DNA from: Actinomyces sp. Marseille-P3109
GTDB taxonomy: Bacteria; Actinomycetota; Actinomycetes; Actinomycetales; Actinomycetaceae
Length of the DNA stretch: 64,000 nt
Reading direction: 5' to 3'
Assembly: GCF_900323545.1 (NCBI RefSeq)
Contig: NZ_OOHN01000008.1
Span: 2,213,517-2,277,516, forward strand
The stretch's first letter is position 1. Each line of letters begins with the position of its first letter. Positions 37,294 through 44,916 of the stretch are shown one piece after another. The position numbers and the translations under genes were made by a program. The notes beneath the pieces were generated by a model, which was given only the letters and a program-made list of their open reading frames with translations, was not told the origin of the DNA and made no database searches.

Positions 37294-38538
37294 TCAGAAG
37301 GTCGGGACGAAGACCTCGACGCGGCGGTTGAGGCGCCGCCCGGCGGGGTTGTCGGAGCCGTCAGAGCTCTCGTTGGGGGCGACGGGCCGGGTCTCTCCGT
37401 AGCCGACGGACTCGATGGCGGCGGTGACGCCGTCGGAGGTGAGTGCGTCGGTGACCGCCTTGGCGCGCTGCTCGGAGAGCGTCTGGTTGGAGGCGTCGTC
37501 GGAGACGGAGTCGGTGTGGCCCTGGACCTGGACCTTGGGGGCCTTGGAGTCCTTGAGGACGGTGGCCAGGTTGGTGAGGGTGGTCGAGGCCTCGGAGCGC
37601 AGGTCGGATGAGCCGAAGTCGAACAGAACGCTGTCCTCCAGGGTGATGACCGTGCCGCAGGACTGCGCCGGCTTGGCGGCGTCGATGGAGGGGAAGGTGC
37701 CGACCTTGCCGGCCTTGGGAACCGGCTTGGCGGAGACGGTCTTGCCGTTGACGATGGCGCTGCCCGTGCCTTCGTTGACGATGGAGGTGGTGGCGTCGGA
37801 GTAGGTTCCGGAGCCGTCGCCGTTGTTGACGATGGAGACCTCGCCGCGGCTGTAGGTGCCCGAGCCGTCGCCGCCCAGGACGATGGACTCCCCGGTAGCG
37901 GAGTCGCTGTAGGTCCCCGAGCCGTCACCATTGACAGTGACGGAGAGGTGGTCGTCGCTGTAGGTGCCCGAGCCGTCACCATTGACGACGATCGAGACCT
38001 TGCCGTCGCTGTAGGTGCCCGAGCCATCGCCGTTGTTGACGATGGAGACCTTGCCGTCGGAGAAGGTCCCGGAGCCGTCGCCATTGTTGGTGACTGCGGT
38101 TGATCCTGAGCTCGTGGTCATCGAGCCGTCGCCGCCGAGCACCGTGGAGCCGGAGACGAGCGAACCGCTCGCGTCGCAGCGGGCCGGCCTGACCGTGACG
38201 CCGGGCTGGGAGGTGATGGAGCGGGTGAGGTCCGGGGTGAAGGCGCCCGTGGACTGGGTGAGCAGGCTGAGATCCGGCAGTGCGAACATGGGGATCGGAG
38301 GGATCTGGCCGGGCTCGTAGCCTGCGACGGCCTGGCCCGTGGAGGCGGTCGTTCCCGTCGCCGGGGCGGAGGTGGAGCCCTTGGCGCTTCCCGCGGCGCT
38401 GCTGGTGTCCGAGCCGACCTGGGTCTCCTGGCTCTGGGCCTGCGACGACGAGCCGCCTCCGATGGACAGGGAGCAGCCGCTCAGGGCGAGGGTGGTGATG
38501 AGGGCGAGGGAAGGCAGGGAGACGAGTGCTTTTGTCAT
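37294..38538 (-). CDS. OmpA-domain lipoprotein with Gly/Asp/Ser repeats
   Basis: 414 residues from ATG 38538; the open frame to 39024 is not coding. Lipoprotein signal ALITTLALSGC with the Cys at about 22. After a linker comes a tract of about seven 17-residue repeats with core GDGSGTYSDGKVSIVNN, similar in spirit to the DUF3060 strands. The C-terminus is an OmpA/MotB peptidoglycan-binding domain: VLFDFGSSDLRSEASTTL, VQVQGHTDSVSDDASNQTLSEQRAKAV, VGYGETRPVAPNES, NRRVEVFV. It would be lipid-anchored on the membrane and hold the peptidoglycan. The gene follows the kinase of the adjacent two-component system. Confidence 0.85.
   Translation of the reverse strand: MTKALVSLPSLALITTLALSGCSLSIGGGSSSQAQSQETQVGSDTSSAAGSAKGSTSAPATGTTASTGQAVAGYEPGQIPPIPMFALPDLSLLTQSTGAFTPDLTRSITSQPGVTVRPARCDASGSLVSGSTVLGGDGSMTTSSGSTAVTNNGDGSGTFSDGKVSIVNNGDGSGTYSDGKVSIVVNGDGSGTYSDDHLSVTVNGDGSGTYSDSATGESIVLGGDGSGTYSRGEVSIVNNGDGSGTYSDATTSIVNEGTGSAIVNGKTVSAKPVPKAGKVGTFPSIDAAKPAQSCGTVITLEDSVLFDFGSSDLRSEASTTLTNLATVLKDSKAPKVQVQGHTDSVSDDASNQTLSEQRAKAVTDALTSDGVTAAIESVGYGETRPVAPNESSDGSDNPAGRRLNRRVEVFVPTF
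37771..38133 (-). repeat. 51-bp tandem repeats coding GDGSGTYSD units
   Basis: About seven imperfect 51-base units (one lengthened by two codons) code the periodic GDGSGTYSD-x8 tract. Units in the middle differ by few bases, so copy number could change by slippage without a frameshift. Confidence 0.85.
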
Positions 38539-38651
38539 GACCTGAACGTTACCGTCGCGTTGTCGCTGCTCGGTCCCCACGCTGTCGCAGTCCTGCGACA
38601 GGCCCCTGGTGGAGCGACTCCAGAGTCCTCGACCGGGGTCGGCCGGGCCGG

Positions 38652-39554
38652 TCACGTCGCACTCACCGGGCCCGCGACGGGCAGGCTCAGCCACACCCGG
38701 GTCCCCACGCCCTCGCGGGAGGCCATGCGCACGCTGCCGCCGTGGCGGCGCACGATCGTCGCCACGAGCGCCAGCCCGAGTCCCGAGCCCGGCAGGCCCC
38801 GGGCGTTGCCGGCGCGTGCCAGCTCGCTCCACACCGCCGGCAGGTCCGCCTGCGGCACCCCGATCCCGGTGTCGGCCACCTCGATGGTGACGGTGCCGGA
38901 CTCCTCCCGGCCGCGCACCTCCACCGTCCCGCCCGGCCCGGTGTACTTCGAGGCGTTGGAGATGACGTTGTAGACGGCCGAGTACAGCAGGTCGCCGTCG
39001 CCGCGCACGTGCGACAGCGGCCACGGCACCTGCGGCAGGTCCAGGCGGATCCTGGGCGCTCCGCCCCGGGCGGCGCCCTCCTCGCTAACCGCCTGGGCGG
39101 CGTCCTGCACGGTCTCGGCGATGTCGACGTCCTCCAGCGACAGCGCAGCCGTCTCCAAGTCGGCCAGCTTGCGCAGATCCGTCACCAGGCGCCCCATCCG
39201 GCGGGCCTGGGCGTCGACGACGTCGACCCTGGCCTGCAGCTCCTGAGGACGAGCCTGCGGAAGGTCGGCGACGGCGGCGCGCACCGCCGTCAACGGGTTC
39301 TTCAGCTCGTGGTCCAGTCTGCGCAGGAACTGCTGGTGGTGGGCCCACGCCTCCTGCTGGGCCTCGCGGCGAGCCCGCTCGATCGCCAGCCGTTGTCTGC
39401 GTCGCCCCACGGCGATGAGGAGGGCGAGCAGCAGGACACCCACCCCGGTCTCCAACACCACGAGCGGCACCGTCGTCGTGACGAGCAGGGGCACCAGGCC
39501 GTAGACGGCGTAGGCCCCGGCCACCGCACCGGCGACGGCCACCAGCGCGAGCAC
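38652..39554 (-). CDS. sensor histidine kinase, C-terminal part of a frame-disrupted gene
   Basis: 300 residues from a GTG at 39554. Two membrane helices (about 1-20 and 28-50) precede the kinase core: H-box RRLDHELKNPLTAVRAAV with His82, N-box SAVYNVISNASKY, G1 VADTGIGVPQADLPAVW, G2 LPGSGLGLALVATIVRRHGG. The response regulator stop overlaps an ATG at 40006 that opens a Pro-rich N-terminal segment, which would naturally be the start of this kinase. That segment is now out of frame because of a rearranged insertion at about 39581-39670. Translation from the internal GTG could still give a compact two-helix kinase. The frame is open in this phase only from about 39700. Confidence 0.8.
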   Translation of the reverse strand: MLALVAVAGAVAGAYAVYGLVPLLVTTTVPLVVLETGVGVLLLALLIAVGRRRQRLAIERARREAQQEAWAHHQQFLRRLDHELKNPLTAVRAAVADLPQARPQELQARVDVVDAQARRMGRLVTDLRKLADLETAALSLEDVDIAETVQDAAQAVSEEGAARGGAPRIRLDLPQVPWPLSHVRGDGDLLYSAVYNVISNASKYTGPGGTVEVRGREESGTVTIEVADTGIGVPQADLPAVWSELARAGNARGLPGSGLGLALVATIVRRHGGSVRMASREGVGTRVWLSLPVAGPVSAT

Positions 39555-39677
39555 CCACCCGACCCATATCCTCCCGGACGCCCCGTCCGCCGTGGAAGCA
39601 GGGCTGACCGGGGCGGCCGGGAGGATATGGGTCGGGTGGGTGTGAGGAGGGCGAGCAGCAGGACACCCACCCCGGTC
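39416..39677. repeat. rearranged block with a 35-bp direct and a 26-bp inverted repeat
   Basis: 39643-39677 is an exact copy of 39416-39450 (coding TGVGVLLLALL in both places). Directly abutting it, 39617-39642 is an exact inverted copy of 39552-39577. A further 13-base inverted pair is 39601-39613 with 39670-39682. Confidence 0.93.
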
Positions 39678-39710
39678 AGCCCGGCCTCCACGGCTCTGCC
39701 ATTACCCATC

Positions 39711-39770
39711 GCGGGCCGCCCGGCCGTGGGATGAGCGATCGCGGGCCGCCCGGCCGTGGGATGAGCGATC
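39711..39770 (-). repeat. 30-bp tandem repeat in the kinase N-terminus
   Basis: Two exact 30-base copies (39711-39740 and 39741-39770) coding IAHPTAGRPA, followed by a degenerate third copy (AIAHP from 39771). The unit keeps the frame. Confidence 0.95.
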
Positions 39771-40002
39771 GCGGGCTGGGCGGTCGGCGGCTGCACTGTC
39801 GTCGGCTGAGGCGTTGGTGCAGAGGCCGGTGACCGCCGGGCCGGCGGATGCGGTGCGCCCGCGAGGGGCCGGTGGATCTCCACCGTCCGGGGTCCGCCCG
39901 GGTCGACCGTCGGCGGCAGGTACCTGGTGCGGCCGTCCTGCGAGGACGGCCGGGGCGGGAACGAGGGCGGCAGGTCCGACGCCGGCGGCGTAGGCGACTG
40001 AC

Positions 40003-40731
40003 TCATGCCTGGACCCCGGCCCGGAAGCGGTAGCCGACGGAGGGGACCGTCTCGATGTAGGTGGGGTGAGCGGCGTCGTCGCCCAGAGCCTGGCGGATCT
40101 CGCGGATGCGGTGGTCGACTGCGCGCGTGGACGTGGCGAAATCGATGCCCCACAGGGAGGCCAGCAGGTCGTCGCGCGTGTGGAGCTCGCCGGGGTGGCT
40201 CATGAGGTAGTCCAGGAGCGCCGTGGCCTTCGGGGTGAGGGCCACCTCGCGTCCGGCCAGGGTGACCCGCCGGGAGGTGCGCTCCAGGACCAGCTCGCCG
40301 GCCACCAGCCTGGAGGCGGAGATCAGCGGCTGGGCCATCCCCCGGGTGCGGCGCAGGACGGCGCGGATCCGGGAGGCGAGCTCGGCGGGGTCGAAGGGCT
40401 TGGACAGGTAGTCGTCGGCGCCGTCATCGAGCGCCGAGACCCGCTCGTAGGAGGCGTTGACCTGGGTGAGCAGGATGATGGGGGTCCAGGCCCCGCCCGC
40501 CCGTACCCGACGCACCAGCTCGCGCCCATCCATCCTGGGCATGAGGACGTCGGAGACGATGATGTCCACCTGGTAGGAGGCCAGGAGATCCAGGGCCTCC
40601 ATCCCGTCCGAGGCGAGCAGGATCCGGTACCCGCTGCGCTCCAGGTAGGGGCCCAGCGAGCGGCGGATGGGGGCTTCGTCGTCGACGAGCAGGACGGTGG
40701 CGGACGGAGCCGGTGCGGTGGGCTGAGTCAC
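40003..40731 (-). CDS. OmpR-family response regulator
   Basis: 242 residues from GTG 40731. Receiver: acidic pair in LLVDDEAPIRRSL, phosphoacceptor Asp61 in IIVSDVLMPRMDG, switch Thr in IILLTQ, Lys in YLSKPFDPAEL. The C-terminal winged helix is OmpR-type (LTPKATALLDYLMSHPGELHTRDDLLASLW, STRAVDHRIREIRQAL, VPSVGYRFRAG). It begins eight bases after the upstream DUF3060 lipoprotein stop and overlaps the kinase start, so the three are probably one operon. Likely targets are the flanking lipoprotein genes, which is inference. Confidence 0.9.
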   Translation of the reverse strand: MTQPTAPAPSATVLLVDDEAPIRRSLGPYLERSGYRILLASDGMEALDLLASYQVDIIVSDVLMPRMDGRELVRRVRAGGAWTPIILLTQVNASYERVSALDDGADDYLSKPFDPAELASRIRAVLRRTRGMAQPLISASRLVAGELVLERTSRRVTLAGREVALTPKATALLDYLMSHPGELHTRDDLLASLWGIDFATSTRAVDHRIREIRQALGDDAAHPTYIETVPSVGYRFRAGVQA

Positions 40732-40738
40732 GGCAGCC

Positions 40739-41356
40739 TCACTGAACGAGCTTCCCGGTGGTGTTGCCGGCACCGCTGTCCTGGATCGTGGGGTCGTCGC
40801 CCAGCCAGTAGACGGTGACGTTGGAACCCATGATGGTGAGGTGGTCGATGTCGCGGGCGTAGACGGTGACGTTGGAGCCCTGGATGGTGAGGACGTCGAC
40901 CTCCTCAGCGGCGATCTTGACGTCGGATCCCTGGACCATGAGCGAGTCGAGGTCGCCGACCAGGTTGAGGGTGCTTCCGGAGCCCTGGACCGTGTGGGCG
41001 CCGAAGACCTCCGTGCGCTGCCCCGTGCTCTGGATGTCCTTCCAGGTGGCGTCCGTGATGGGAGCGTCGTCACCGTCCCTGTCGTCGTCTTGGTCGTCGG
41101 AGTCGGTGGAGGTCCTGGCCGAGGATCCCGAGGAGGCCCGGGAGTCGGACTTCGCCGTGCCCTGGGAATCGGACGTGGCGGAGCCGTTGGAGTCGGCGCT
41201 CTTGGCCCCGGTCTGCTTGCTCTGCTCGGCCTGGGTCGCGGCCGATGACCCGGACTCGCCTGAGCCGGAGCGGTTGGCGGACAGGGAGCAGGCGCCCAGG
41301 CTCAGGGCCAGGGCCAGGGCGGCGGTACCGGCAACAACAGTCTTGGGCAGCGACAT
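40739..41356 (-). CDS. DUF3060-domain lipoprotein, first gene of the two-component operon
   Basis: 205 residues. Lipoprotein signal AALALALSLGAC with Cys at about 23, then a Ser/Gly/Asp-rich linker (about 30-95) and a C-terminal DUF3060 domain of regular strands (TEVFGAHTVQGSGSTLNLVG, SLMVQGSDVKIAAEEVDVLTIQGSNVTVY in outline). It is a paralogue of the 36545 protein. Its position directly ahead of the regulator suggests a sensory or reporter role in the same signalling unit; no function is known. Confidence 0.83.
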   Translation of the reverse strand: MSLPKTVVAGTAALALALSLGACSLSANRSGSGESGSSAATQAEQSKQTGAKSADSNGSATSDSQGTAKSDSRASSGSSARTSTDSDDQDDDRDGDDAPITDATWKDIQSTGQRTEVFGAHTVQGSGSTLNLVGDLDSLMVQGSDVKIAAEEVDVLTIQGSNVTVYARDIDHLTIMGSNVTVYWLGDDPTIQDSGAGNTTGKLVQ

Positions 41357-41608
41357 GACGGGGTCCTCTCAGGAATGCATGTGGGGAGTTGTACACAAAA
41401 TACAATACCGGCCAGTTGTGCCATCCTCGTCGCCGAGATGTCGCAGTGCTGCGACCAGGGGCGCGATGGTGCTCACGGAACAACAACATCGCTGTGCGGC
41501 CCCGCCACCCGTCCGTGCGCCCTTGGAGCTCCGGCTCGCCGATCCGAGGAGACGTCAACACGGCAGAGCCCCGAGACTGTACTGACGAGCGCGCACTTGA
41601 CCGGCCGG

Positions 41609-44600
41609 CTAGGACTCCTTCGACGTGCTCGCCCTGCTCCCCGTGCTCTTCTTGGCCGCGGTCTTGGCGGTGGACTTCGACGCCGTCTTCGTCGTGGTCT
41701 TCTTGGTGGTGGTCTTGCGGGTGGTGCGCTTCTTGGCCGGGCCCTTGGCGCGCTTCTCCGCGAGCAGCTCGAAGGCGCGCTCGGGTGTGACGGTGGCCGG
41801 GTCGTCGCCGCGACGCAGGGTCACGTTGGTCTCCCCGTCGGTGAAGTAGGGGCCGAAGCGGCCGTCCTTGATGACCACGGGCTTGCCGGTGTCCGGGTCC
41901 TCGCCGAGCTCGCGCAGCGGCCCGCGGGCGGCCGCCTGCCCCCGGCGCCGCTTGGGCTGGGCGAAGAGCTCCAGGGCCTGCTCCAGGGTGACGGTGAAGA
42001 TCTGCTCCTCGGTCTCCAGGGAGCGCGAGTCCGTGCCCTTCTTGAGGTAGGGACCGTAGCGACCGTTCTGGGCGGTGATGTCCGCCCCCGACTCCGGGTC
42101 CTGTCCGACGACGCGCGGCAGGCTCAGCAGGTCCAGGGCCTGCTCCAGGGTCACCGTGGACAGGTCCATGGAGCGCAGGAGGCTGGCCGTGCGGGGCTTG
42201 GGCTTGGCAGCCTTGGCGGCCTTGGCCGTCTTCCTCGTCTTCGCGGTCCTCGCAGTCTTCGCAGACTTCGCTGTCTTCCTGGTCGCTGCTTCACCGGCCT
42301 CGTCGGCTGCAGCGGCCGAGTCGGCGTCGGCGGTCCCGGCCGCCCCAGCCGTCTCCTCGGGGTCGGGCAGGACCTCGGTGACGTAGGGGCCGTAGCGGCC
42401 GTCCTTGGCGATGATGACGTGTCCGCTGACCGGGTCGACGCCCAGCTCACGGCCGTCGTCGGCGGCCCGGGCGAAGAGCTCTCGGGCCTTGTCCACGGTC
42501 AGCTCGTCGGGGGCGACGTCGGCGGGCACGTTGGCGCGCTTGCCCTCGGTGTCCTCCAGGTAGGGGCCGTAGCGGCCCACCCTGAGGGTGATACCCCCAC
42601 CGATCTCGATGGAGTTGACGGCGCGGGCGTCGATCTCGCCGAGGTTGTCCACCAGCCCCTTGAGCCCCTGGGCCCGCAGCTCTGCGGCGGAGGCGGCCGC
42701 GGCGTCGAGCTCGCCGGCGGCCGCGGCCTCGGCGATCTCCCGGGCGACGGTGTCGGGGGCGCCCTGGCCGTTGTAGAAGCGTCGCAGCCAGGCCACCCGG
42801 TCCTCCTCGCCGGCGGCGATCCGGTCGAGGTCGCGCTCCATGGAGGCCGTGAAGTCGTAGTCGACCAGCTCGGTGAAGTTCTCCTCCAGCAGGCGGGTGA
42901 CGGCGAATGCGAGCCAGGTGGGCACCAGGGCCTGCCCGCGGTGGTCCACGTAGCCGCGATCGGAGATCGTGGACATGGTGGCCGCGTAGGTTGAGGGGCG
43001 GCCGATCTCGCGCTCCTCGAGGGCCTTGACCAGGGAGGCCTCGGTGTAGCGCGGCGGCGGCGTCGTCTCGTGGCCCGCGGCCTCGGCGGCCAGGGCGGCC
43101 AGCTCCTGACCGGCGATCATCGCGGGCAGGCGCACGTCCTTGGAGTCCTTGGCGGCGGCGCCGGAGTCGTCCTGGTAGCGCTCGGCGTCGCGCCCCTCCT
43201 CGTAGGCGGCCAGGAAGCCGCGGAAGGTGATGACGGTGCCCGACGCCGTCAGGCCGGCCGTGGAGAAGGTGGGACCGGAGTCGCGCGACTCGCCGGCCGC
43301 CGGGGTCAGGGGCACCTCGACGGTCACGGTGGCGGTCGAGCCGACGGCGTCGGCCATCTGGGAGGCCACCGTCCGCTTCCAGATGAGCTCGTAGAGGCGG
43401 AACTGGGCGCCGGTGAGCTCGCCGGAGACCTGGGCCGGGGTGCGGAAGTGGTCGCCGGCCGGGCGGATCGCCTCGTGAGCCTCCTGGGCGCCCTTGACCT
43501 TGGAGGCGTAGACGCGGGGGCGCTGGGGCACGTACTCGGCGCCGTAGAGCTCGGTCACCTGGGAGCGGGCCGCGGCCACTGCCTGGCTGGACAGGACCGT
43601 GGAGTCGGTGCGCATGTAGGTGATGAAGCCGTTCTCGTAGAGGCCCTGCGCCACACGCATGGTCTCCCGCGGGTTCATGCGCAGCTTGCGGGAGGCCTCC
43701 TGCTGGAGCGTGGAGGTGGTGAAGGGGGCCGCCGGGCGACGCTTGTAGGGCTTGTCCTCGACGCCGACCACCCGCGGCTCACCCCGGCTGATGGCCTCGG
43801 CGACGGCGGTGGCCCCCACCTGGTGGAGGTGGACGGCGGAGGCCTTGACGGCGGCCGGGCGCAGCTGACCGGCGTCGTTGAAGTCGCGGCCGGTGGCCAC
43901 CCGCCGCCCGTCGAGGCTGACGAGGCGGGCGGCGAAGGAGGCGTCCTGACGGGCGGTGACGTCCACCGGGGACAGGACGGTGGAGAAAGTGGCCTCCACC
44001 CCCCAGTAGGAGGCCGAGCGGAAGGCCATGCGCTCACGCTCGCGCTCGACGACGAGGCGAGTGGCCACCGACTGGACGCGCCCGGCGGACAGGCCGGCGC
44101 GGACCTTGCGCCACAGGACCGGGCTGACCTCGTAGCCCACGAGGCGGTCCAGGATGCGGCGGGTCTCCTGGGCGTCGACGAGATTGATGTCCAGGTCGCG
44201 GGTGTTGTTCAGGGCCCGGGTGACGGCCTCGCGGGTGATCTCGGTGAAGACCATGCGGCGCACCGGCACCTTGGGCTTGAGGACCTGCTGGAGGTGCCAG
44301 GCGATGGCCTCGCCCTCGCGGTCGTCATCGGTGGCCAGGTAGAGCTCGTCGGCGTCCTTGAGGGCCTTCTTGAGCTGGGCGACCGTCTTCTTCTTGTCCG
44401 GGTTGACGACGTAGTAGGGCGTGAAGTCGTCCTCGACATCGACCGCGAACTTGCCGTAGGGCCCCTTCTTCATGGTGGCGGGCAGCTCGGAGGGCTGCGG
44501 CAGGTCGCGGATGTGCCCCACGGAGGCCTCGACGTCGAACTCCGGACCGAGGTAGCCGGCGATGGAGCGCACCTTGTTGGGGGACTCCACGATGACGAGC

Positions 44601-44611
44601 TTGGTGGACAC
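41609..44611 (-). CDS. topA: DNA topoisomerase I
   Basis: 1000 residues. Type IA enzyme that relaxes negative supercoils. Toprim domain at the N-terminus (KLVIVESPNKVRSI; DDDREGE at 95-101), DNA-gate core with FITYMRTDST holding the catalytic Tyr332, then several C-terminal topoisomerase repeats ending in GRYGPY motifs instead of zinc fingers, as in actinobacterial TopA. The last 50 residues are a Lys/Thr/Ser-rich tail (KKTTTKTASKSTAKTAAKK), typical of actinobacteria and linked to processivity. Confidence 0.97.
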   Translation of the reverse strand: MSTKLVIVESPNKVRSIAGYLGPEFDVEASVGHIRDLPQPSELPATMKKGPYGKFAVDVEDDFTPYYVVNPDKKKTVAQLKKALKDADELYLATDDDREGEAIAWHLQQVLKPKVPVRRMVFTEITREAVTRALNNTRDLDINLVDAQETRRILDRLVGYEVSPVLWRKVRAGLSAGRVQSVATRLVVERERERMAFRSASYWGVEATFSTVLSPVDVTARQDASFAARLVSLDGRRVATGRDFNDAGQLRPAAVKASAVHLHQVGATAVAEAISRGEPRVVGVEDKPYKRRPAAPFTTSTLQQEASRKLRMNPRETMRVAQGLYENGFITYMRTDSTVLSSQAVAAARSQVTELYGAEYVPQRPRVYASKVKGAQEAHEAIRPAGDHFRTPAQVSGELTGAQFRLYELIWKRTVASQMADAVGSTATVTVEVPLTPAAGESRDSGPTFSTAGLTASGTVITFRGFLAAYEEGRDAERYQDDSGAAAKDSKDVRLPAMIAGQELAALAAEAAGHETTPPPRYTEASLVKALEEREIGRPSTYAATMSTISDRGYVDHRGQALVPTWLAFAVTRLLEENFTELVDYDFTASMERDLDRIAAGEEDRVAWLRRFYNGQGAPDTVAREIAEAAAAGELDAAAASAAELRAQGLKGLVDNLGEIDARAVNSIEIGGGITLRVGRYGPYLEDTEGKRANVPADVAPDELTVDKARELFARAADDGRELGVDPVSGHVIIAKDGRYGPYVTEVLPDPEETAGAAGTADADSAAAADEAGEAATRKTAKSAKTARTAKTRKTAKAAKAAKPKPRTASLLRSMDLSTVTLEQALDLLSLPRVVGQDPESGADITAQNGRYGPYLKKGTDSRSLETEEQIFTVTLEQALELFAQPKRRRGQAAARGPLRELGEDPDTGKPVVIKDGRFGPYFTDGETNVTLRRGDDPATVTPERAFELLAEKRAKGPAKKRTTRKTTTKKTTTKTASKSTAKTAAKKSTGSRASTSKES

Positions 44612-44916
44612 GTAAAGCCTTCCTCACGGGCGGTGCGCGGCTGGCCGCGCCTGGCGGGGTGGTCGATGGTTCGCGACGTCGGCGGGGCCGGGCGATCTTC
44701 GTGCGATCAGGACGATCCGGGCGATCAGGGCCCCTGACGAGGGTGTGCGGCAGGGGAGGCGGCTCGCGCCGGCTCTCAGCCGACTGTAACGCACCGCCCA
44801 CCTTTTCCAACCAGGCAGCGCACGGAAAACGACTTTCGTCTCAACGGGCTGGGCCCGAGGCAGCCGGCCGCCGGCAGGCGGTTGCTCGGGTCCACGGGAC
44901 TCGGATCGGAGGAGCC
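44612..44916. other. intergenic region upstream of topA
   Basis: 305 bases without a gene. TTGGAA and TTACAG on the minus strand near 44785-44810 could be a topA promoter, but the spacer is short. Nothing else stands out. Confidence 0.5.

Larger units (their letters stand above)
39302..40006 (-). pseudogene. displaced N-terminal segment of the sensor kinase
   Basis: Starts at ATG 40006, overlapping the regulator stop (ATGA), as expected for a coupled regulator-kinase pair. It codes about 110 Pro/Thr-rich residues including a tandem decapeptide repeat (IAHPTAGRPA) and then LTGVGVLLLALL. After that the frame turns into low-quality Arg/Ser/Pro-rich sequence and stops at 39302 inside the kinase gene. 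Removing the 89 bases between the CCCC tracts at 39581 and 39670 restores one frame reading ...EAGLTGASGRIWVGWV..., joined to the kinase. Confidence 0.6.

Noticed and set aside
39552..39642. The 26-bp inverted repeat as an invertible phase switch
   Set aside because: Inverting the 39-base spacer would not change length or restore the kinase frame, and no recombinase gene is nearby; a rearrangement scar explains it better.
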